A stretch of DNA of 9,775 bases, from contig JBCCTV010000113.1 of NCBI GenBank assembly GCA_039197915.1, positions 1 through 9,775 on the forward strand, given 5' to 3'. Each line of letters starts with the position of its first letter. The stretch's first letter is position 1. Source of the DNA: JAJFFW01 sp039197915. Its GTDB lineage: Bacteria; Pseudomonadota; Alphaproteobacteria; Caulobacterales; Parvularculaceae. Below are positions 7,052 to 9,775 of this stretch, piece by piece. A program made the translations under genes and the position numbers. The notes beneath the pieces are model-generated. The model saw nothing but the letters and a program-made list of their open reading frames with translations. It searched no databases and was not told where the DNA came from.

Positions 7052-7075
7052 AAAAGCTAACGGAATGGTTCAAAC

Positions 7076-7104
7076 AGAATCTTCGCTCTGCGAGTGCGTT
7101 TCAA
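7076..7104 (-). promoter_or_regulatory. Candidate katG promoter
   Basis: On the minus strand TTGAAA (7099-7104, 5 of 6 matches to the -35 consensus) is followed after 17 bases by GATTCT (7076-7081, 3 of 6 to the -10). Transcription would begin near 7069, giving a leader of about 30 bases and excluding the TTG start at 7073. The weak -10 would fit a promoter that needs an activator, as peroxide-defence genes often do, but I see no clear OxyR or Fur site. Confidence 0.3.
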
Positions 7105-7180
7105 AACAACACGTACTCCGAAACTTTTCCCCAGGTGAGAAAAGGCGTCCGGTTATGTCGTACCGCCGCCCGGCTCTAAG

Positions 7181-7199
7181 ACTGTCGAACGGCGACAGT
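7181..7199. promoter_or_regulatory. Perfect inverted repeat upstream of katG, candidate operator
   Basis: ACTGTCG and CGACAGT surround AACGG. The repeat lies about 140 bases upstream of the katG ATG and about 80 bases upstream of its candidate -35 box. No T run follows on either strand, so it is not a terminator. The regulator is unknown. Confidence 0.3.
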
Positions 7200-7322
7200 T
7201 TCGGGAGTAACGCAGATGCGTTTCTTTGTGAAATTGAATATCTGCATACCGCGTATCAAAAAATCGAATTTAGGGTTTTCTACCCACGGCGCTACTTGGT
7301 TTTGCCCGCCTGCGCCGGCCTG

Positions 7323-7339
7323 GTTTACCAATTGTAAAC
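7323..7339. promoter_or_regulatory. Inverted repeat GTTTAC-N5-GTAAAC, candidate operator
   Basis: A perfect 6-base inverted repeat with a 5-base spacer, AT-rich in a GC-richer setting, lies nearly midway between the two divergent genes. Spacing suits a dimeric helix-turn-helix repressor. Which gene it would serve cannot be told from sequence. Confidence 0.25.
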
Positions 7340-7716
7340 AAAGTCTTTTCCCACACTTCTCGGGGCGTTGCGCAGCAACGGCCTCGAAAGGATGAGTGCC
7401 GCAAGCACTTTGCAAGCCCGATGATTTCCGCAAAATGTTGCAGCGCAAAGCTGCTAGTAACAATACCGTGACATCTCCGGCCAAACGGAAACTCGCAGGG
7501 GCAGCGGACCCAAAATTTTTTCAATGCGAATTTTCTTATGGGCGCGAAACGCGTTCGCGGGTGCAGCCTGTCACAGGAAAACCATTGCCGGCTTTACGTA
7601 AGGCAAGCCGCACGGCTAATACTGATCAAATGAACGAGCACTCTCGCATACGCATCTTTTTTTGGAAGCGAAAGTGTGGGCTTTTTCGCGACGATATCAT
7701 TGTTTAAGTTCGCTCA

Positions 7717-8367
7717 ATGGAAGAAGCCGAACCAAAAACACCAAGGCAATCAGTACGCAAACGGGCGAACGAAATCAAAGAATTTCGGTGCAAAAACCTG
7801 ATCGCCGTTTTAGAAAATCCGAATAATATCAAAAATATTGGGATGGTAATCCGTAACGTGAACGCTTTAGGCGTTGAAAAAGTCTATATTGTCGATCCTC
7901 GGAAAGCCTTGCCAGATGACTGGCAAGATATGCGGGAACGCCGTTCCCTTTCAAAAACGTCCGTATCAGCAGTTAAATGGACGTTTGTAAGACGTTTCGA
8001 TAATACTGAGGCGTGTCTCAGTCAGCTAAAGAAAAATAATTATGTTTCGATTGTCACGTCCCCTCACATAAAAGGCAAAAAGAATATCTACCTCCATGAA
8101 GGTGACTATACTGAGCATACAAAACTAGCGGTGTGGTTCGGTAATGAAAAACGAGGCATTAGTCCGATGGCGGCAGACGCAAGCGACCTATGCGTTGCGA
8201 TCCCGATGTTTGGAATGATTGAAAGTCTTAATCTCGGAACAAGTTCCGGCATCGTACTTTACGAAATAACAAAACAACGCCGAGAATACCAAAGCAAATT
8301 CAAAAGACGTCGCCAAAGAGGCAAGCGACCGAAACCTCTGCCAGTCGTAATTCCTCGCAACGAGTGA
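7717..8367 (+). CDS. SpoU/TrmH-family RNA 2'-O-ribose methyltransferase
   Basis: A 216-residue cytoplasmic SPOUT-class enzyme that should transfer a methyl group from S-adenosylmethionine to a ribose 2'-OH in tRNA or rRNA. The three knot motifs are clear: motif 1 at 32-52 (ENPNNIKNIGMVIRN, with Arg46 in the place of the catalytic arginine of TrmH), motif 2 FGNEKRGIS (141-149), and motif 3 IPMFGMIESLNLGTSSG (162-178), which forms the SAM pocket. Motif 3 has NLGTSS where the family usually has NVSVA. Both ends are very basic (residues 8-27 and 195-206), fitting RNA binding. It lacks the C-terminal extension of E. coli TrmH, so the target (tRNA Gm18 or another site) is open. No clear ribosome binding site precedes the ATG. 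The gene is visibly richer in AAA and AAT codons than its neighbours, which may mean recent acquisition. It converges on moaC. Confidence 0.88.
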   Translation: MEEAEPKTPRQSVRKRANEIKEFRCKNLIAVLENPNNIKNIGMVIRNVNALGVEKVYIVDPRKALPDDWQDMRERRSLSKTSVSAVKWTFVRRFDNTEACLSQLKKNNYVSIVTSPHIKGKKNIYLHEGDYTEHTKLAVWFGNEKRGISPMAADASDLCVAIPMFGMIESLNLGTSSGIVLYEITKQRREYQSKFKRRRQRGKRPKPLPVVIPRNE

Positions 8368-8415
8368 TCCTGATAATTTGGGCATGTGTGTCAGACATCC
8401 ATAGTCAAATCAGCA

Positions 8416-8444
8416 TTCTCGCTGCGAGCAGCAGCGTATGAGAA
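8416..8444. terminator. Hairpin between convergent genes, possible terminator
   Basis: TTCTCGCTGC (8416-8425) pairs with GCAGC (8431-8435) and GAGAA (8440-8444) around the loop GAGCA, with a 4-base GTAT bulge on one side. It lies between the stops of the methyltransferase gene and moaC, where a shared terminator would be expected. No T run follows on either strand, so intrinsic termination is doubtful. Confidence 0.35.
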
Positions 8445-8466
8445 AGTACTGCGGTAAGGAGTGTCG

Positions 8467-8955
8467 CTAAATGCTGTAGTCGCCTGAGGCGCCGCCAGAC
8501 TTATTGGTCAACCGAATGCCGTCGATCACCATTGATTTGTCTACGGCCTTTGTCATGTCATAAATAGTCAGGCAGGCGACTGATACGGCTGTGAGCGCTT
8601 CCATCTCCACGCCGGTTTTTCCGGTCGTCTTAATCTCAGCGACAACACGAAAAGCCCTATCCTGTTCAACGGCCTCAACGTGAACGCGCGCGCCCGACAA
8701 TGGCAGCAAATGGCAAAGCGGTATCACATCAGAGGTCCGCTTCGCGCCCATAATTCCAGCGAGTTCTGCAAGGCGGGCGACGTCGCCTTTTTTCGTTTTT
8801 CCGTCGCGAACAGTTTTAAAGGTATCTTCTGAAAACCTTATCCAGCCTTCGGCAACGGCAATTCGGGTTGTTTCAGGCTTTTCTGAAACGTCAACCATAC
8901 GAGCGCGCCCGCTTTCGTCAAAATGGGTCAGCGGTTTGTCGGTCTCTTTCGTCAT
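8467..8955 (-). CDS. moaC: Cyclic pyranopterin monophosphate synthase
   Basis: MoaC converts the MoaA product 3',8-cyclo-7,8-dihydro-GTP into cyclic pyranopterin monophosphate, the first stable intermediate of molybdenum cofactor synthesis; it is a cytoplasmic hexamer. From the ATG at 8955 the protein has 162 residues (E. coli 161). Active-site residues align with a constant offset of five from E. coli: Lys56 (KKGDV), His82 (LCH), Asp133 and Lys136 (IYDMTKAV). GKTGVEMEALT (112-122) and KSGGASGDY (152-160) are family signatures. After LCH there is Leu83 where a Pro is usual. An in-frame ATG at 8985 would add ten residues with no family match and would lie inside an 11 bp inverted repeat, so the shorter start is preferred, though neither has a strong ribosome binding site. 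No other moa gene is in the window. Confidence 0.95.
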   Translation of the reverse strand: MTKETDKPLTHFDESGRARMVDVSEKPETTRIAVAEGWIRFSEDTFKTVRDGKTKKGDVARLAELAGIMGAKRTSDVIPLCHLLPLSGARVHVEAVEQDRAFRVVAEIKTTGKTGVEMEALTAVSVACLTIYDMTKAVDKSMVIDGIRLTNKSGGASGDYSI

Positions 8956-9311
8956 GTCTCTTGGCTCAGTCCTTCGATAGAGCATCGGGGAATTAGTTTG
9001 AGTCGACCCGATGCTCTTGATTCTTTGTTTTGAGCGCCAGAGACTATCTTAGCATGATCCAATGTGATCGCTCGGCGCTCTAGCGGGCGTCAGCTTAATG
9101 ACGAACACCGGCTTCCGCAAAGGACCGGATGCGAACACGTGGCTCCGCATGAAATTGCTTTTGACGCCAGCAAGGCCATTCATTTGGTGAAATGCTCTCG
9201 GGCATTGGCGAAAAGCTCCGCATAAATGCTATAGACACCCCATGGCGCATCTCCCGACGCTTGCAAAGGACTATCGGGCCGAAGTCGCACAACAATTAGC
9301 CCGGTGCGGTA
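8956..9311. other. Divergent intergenic region, moaC and permease gene
   Basis: About 356 bp with no supported gene. It should hold promoters for moaC (leftward) and for the permease gene (rightward). Two inverted repeats stand out: an 11-base perfect pair at 8979-8989 and 9007-9017, and GAGCGCC (9032-9038) with GGCGCTC (9074-9080). I find no good sigma-70 promoter by eye, only a lone TAAGAT on the minus strand near 9046-9051. It does not resemble the molybdenum-cofactor riboswitch as far as I can judge without a covariance search. Confidence 0.4.
8979..9017. promoter_or_regulatory. 11 bp perfect inverted repeat in the moaC leader
   Basis: AGAGCATCGGG (8979-8989) and CCCGATGCTCT (9007-9017) are exact reverse complements around a 17-base spacer. 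The near arm is 23 bases before the moaC ATG at 8955. It could be a stem-loop in the mRNA leader or a two-half-site operator. No T run follows on the minus strand, so attenuation of the classical type is not indicated. Confidence 0.45.
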
Positions 9312-9775
9312 ATGTCCGTAGTCCTAGTATGTCTTTTTCTCCTGACCGCAACGCTCTATGCAAGCGTTGGGTTTGGCGGGGGGTCAACCTATGCGGCCAT
9401 CCTATCCTTGGCGGGCATAGACTACCGGCTGGTCCCAATCACGGCGCTAATTTTTAACATCACCGTCGTCCTTGGTGCTGCCATACGCCATCACCTCGCA
9501 AACTTGACGCCAATCCGCCGTATGCTGCCGTTTCTCATAGCTTCTGTTCCGGCGGCGTATGTCGGTGGACGCCTCCCAATTTCTGAGATTGTATTTACGG
9601 GCGTTCTGGGCGCCGCGCTGATTGTTAGCGGGCTGAACCTTTTGGCGCGCAACAACGAAGGTGATGGCGCCAAGACGATGCGCCCCCGGTTGGCTCATCT
9701 TTCCTTGCTAATTGGGTCTGGGATCGGATTTATCGCCGGACTGACGGGTATCGGCGGCGGGATCTTCCTAGCCCC
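9312..9775 (+). CDS. TauE/SafE-family membrane permease, N-terminal part
   Basis: An open frame from the ATG at 9312 runs off the window after 154 codons. The translation is strongly hydrophobic, with about six candidate membrane segments (roughly 2-18, 25-36, 41-58, 70-86, 92-111 and 128-146). It carries the TauE/SafE signature twice: VGFGGGSTYAA at 19-29 and LTGIGGGIFLA at 144-154, matching the internal duplication of this family, in which each half begins with a Gly-rich turn. The family (sulfite exporter TauE/SafE, also called DUF81) is linked to export or uptake of sulfite, sulfoacetate and other small organosulfur or carboxylate anions. The substrate here cannot be told. ATG 9312 is the first start after an in-frame TAG at 9297-9299; no strong ribosome binding site is visible. 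It is divergent from moaC, so any functional link with it is conjecture. Confidence 0.88.
   Translation, partial: MSVVLVCLFLLTATLYASVGFGGGSTYAAILSLAGIDYRLVPITALIFNITVVLGAAIRHHLANLTPIRRMLPFLIASVPAAYVGGRLPISEIVFTGVLGAALIVSGLNLLARNNEGDGAKTMRPRLAHLSLLIGSGIGFIAGLTGIGGGIFLA

Larger units (their letters stand above)
7041..7716. other. Divergent intergenic region rich in inverted repeats
   Basis: These 676 bp between katG and the methyltransferase gene hold no gene I can support. A 103-codon frame from a GTG at 7396 to 7707 (+) has no family features. Several perfect short inverted repeats are present: ACTGTCG-N5-CGACAGT (7181-7199), GTTTAC-N5-GTAAAC (7323-7339), CGTTGC-gca-GCAACG (7366-7380), AGTGC-N5-GCACT (7395-7409), GCAGC-N5-GCTGC (7440-7454), CGCGAA-N5-TTCGCG (7543-7559) and CCTGT-c-ACAGG (7567-7577). 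Some may be operators and some may fold in a transcript. No tRNA or known riboswitch is apparent. Confidence 0.5.

Noticed and set aside
7041..7073. Longer katG start (TTG at 7073)
   Set aside because: It would place 11 extra residues before the signal peptide, lacks a ribosome binding site, and lies upstream of the likely transcription start.
7396..7707. 103-codon plus-strand frame upstream of the methyltransferase gene (GTG start)
   Set aside because: Its composition is unlike a folded protein, it has no family motif or good ribosome binding site, and it crosses several inverted repeats.
8956..8985. Longer moaC start (ATG at 8985)
   Set aside because: The ten added residues have no counterpart in MoaC, and the codon lies inside one arm of an 11 bp inverted repeat.

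Overview
This 9.8 kb chromosomal window has ordinary Gram-negative content: KDO (lipopolysaccharide) synthesis, dTDP-sugar synthesis, a secreted haem peroxidase, an RNA methyltransferase, molybdopterin synthesis and a membrane permease. GC content is moderate and genes are closely packed. Lipid A/KDO chemistry, a class II KdsA and a lipoprotein signal point to a proteobacterium. An alphaproteobacterium is my best guess, but that is inference from gene content and composition, not a proven assignment. I see no rRNA, tRNA, CRISPR array, insertion sequence or phage gene.

Layout. Bases 1-38 hold the last codons of an upstream gene whose TGA overlaps the ATG of a histidine-phosphatase-fold protein (38-643, +). 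Converging on it is kdsA (699-1574, -). Next comes a compact dTDP-sugar operon read leftwards, rfbB (3286-4338), rfbA (2373-3248) and rfbC (1810-2361). It covers glucose-1-phosphate to dTDP-4-keto-L-rhamnose, but the final reductase gene rfbD is absent from the window. About 300 bp upstream of rfbB is a strong intrinsic terminator (4643-4676), which ends katG (4713-7040, -). A 676 bp gap rich in small inverted repeats separates katG from a divergent SpoU/TrmH-type RNA methyltransferase gene (7717-8367, +). That gene converges on moaC (8467-8955, -). A TauE/SafE-type permease gene starts at 9312 (+) and runs off the window.

How the genes fit together. kdsA and rfbBAC both feed the cell envelope: KDO for the LPS inner core and a dTDP-deoxysugar for O-antigen, capsule or glycan. 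The histidine-phosphatase-fold protein and its cut-off upstream neighbour are probably a small separate operon. katG, trmH-like, moaC and tauE-like appear to be independent units.

The most interesting item is the catalase-peroxidase. It has all the KatG active-site residues I could check by spacing, but it carries an N-terminal lipoprotein-type signal and an Ala/Ser/Glu-rich linker. Its mature chain has only two other cysteines, 21 residues apart, in the loop before the haem pocket. This suggests a lipid-anchored periplasmic enzyme stabilised by a disulfide. Secondary points are a histidine-phosphatase homologue with Asn where the second catalytic His should be, a metal-dependent KdsA, and several palindromes in promoter regions that no known site explains. 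I found no convincing multi-gene novel system.
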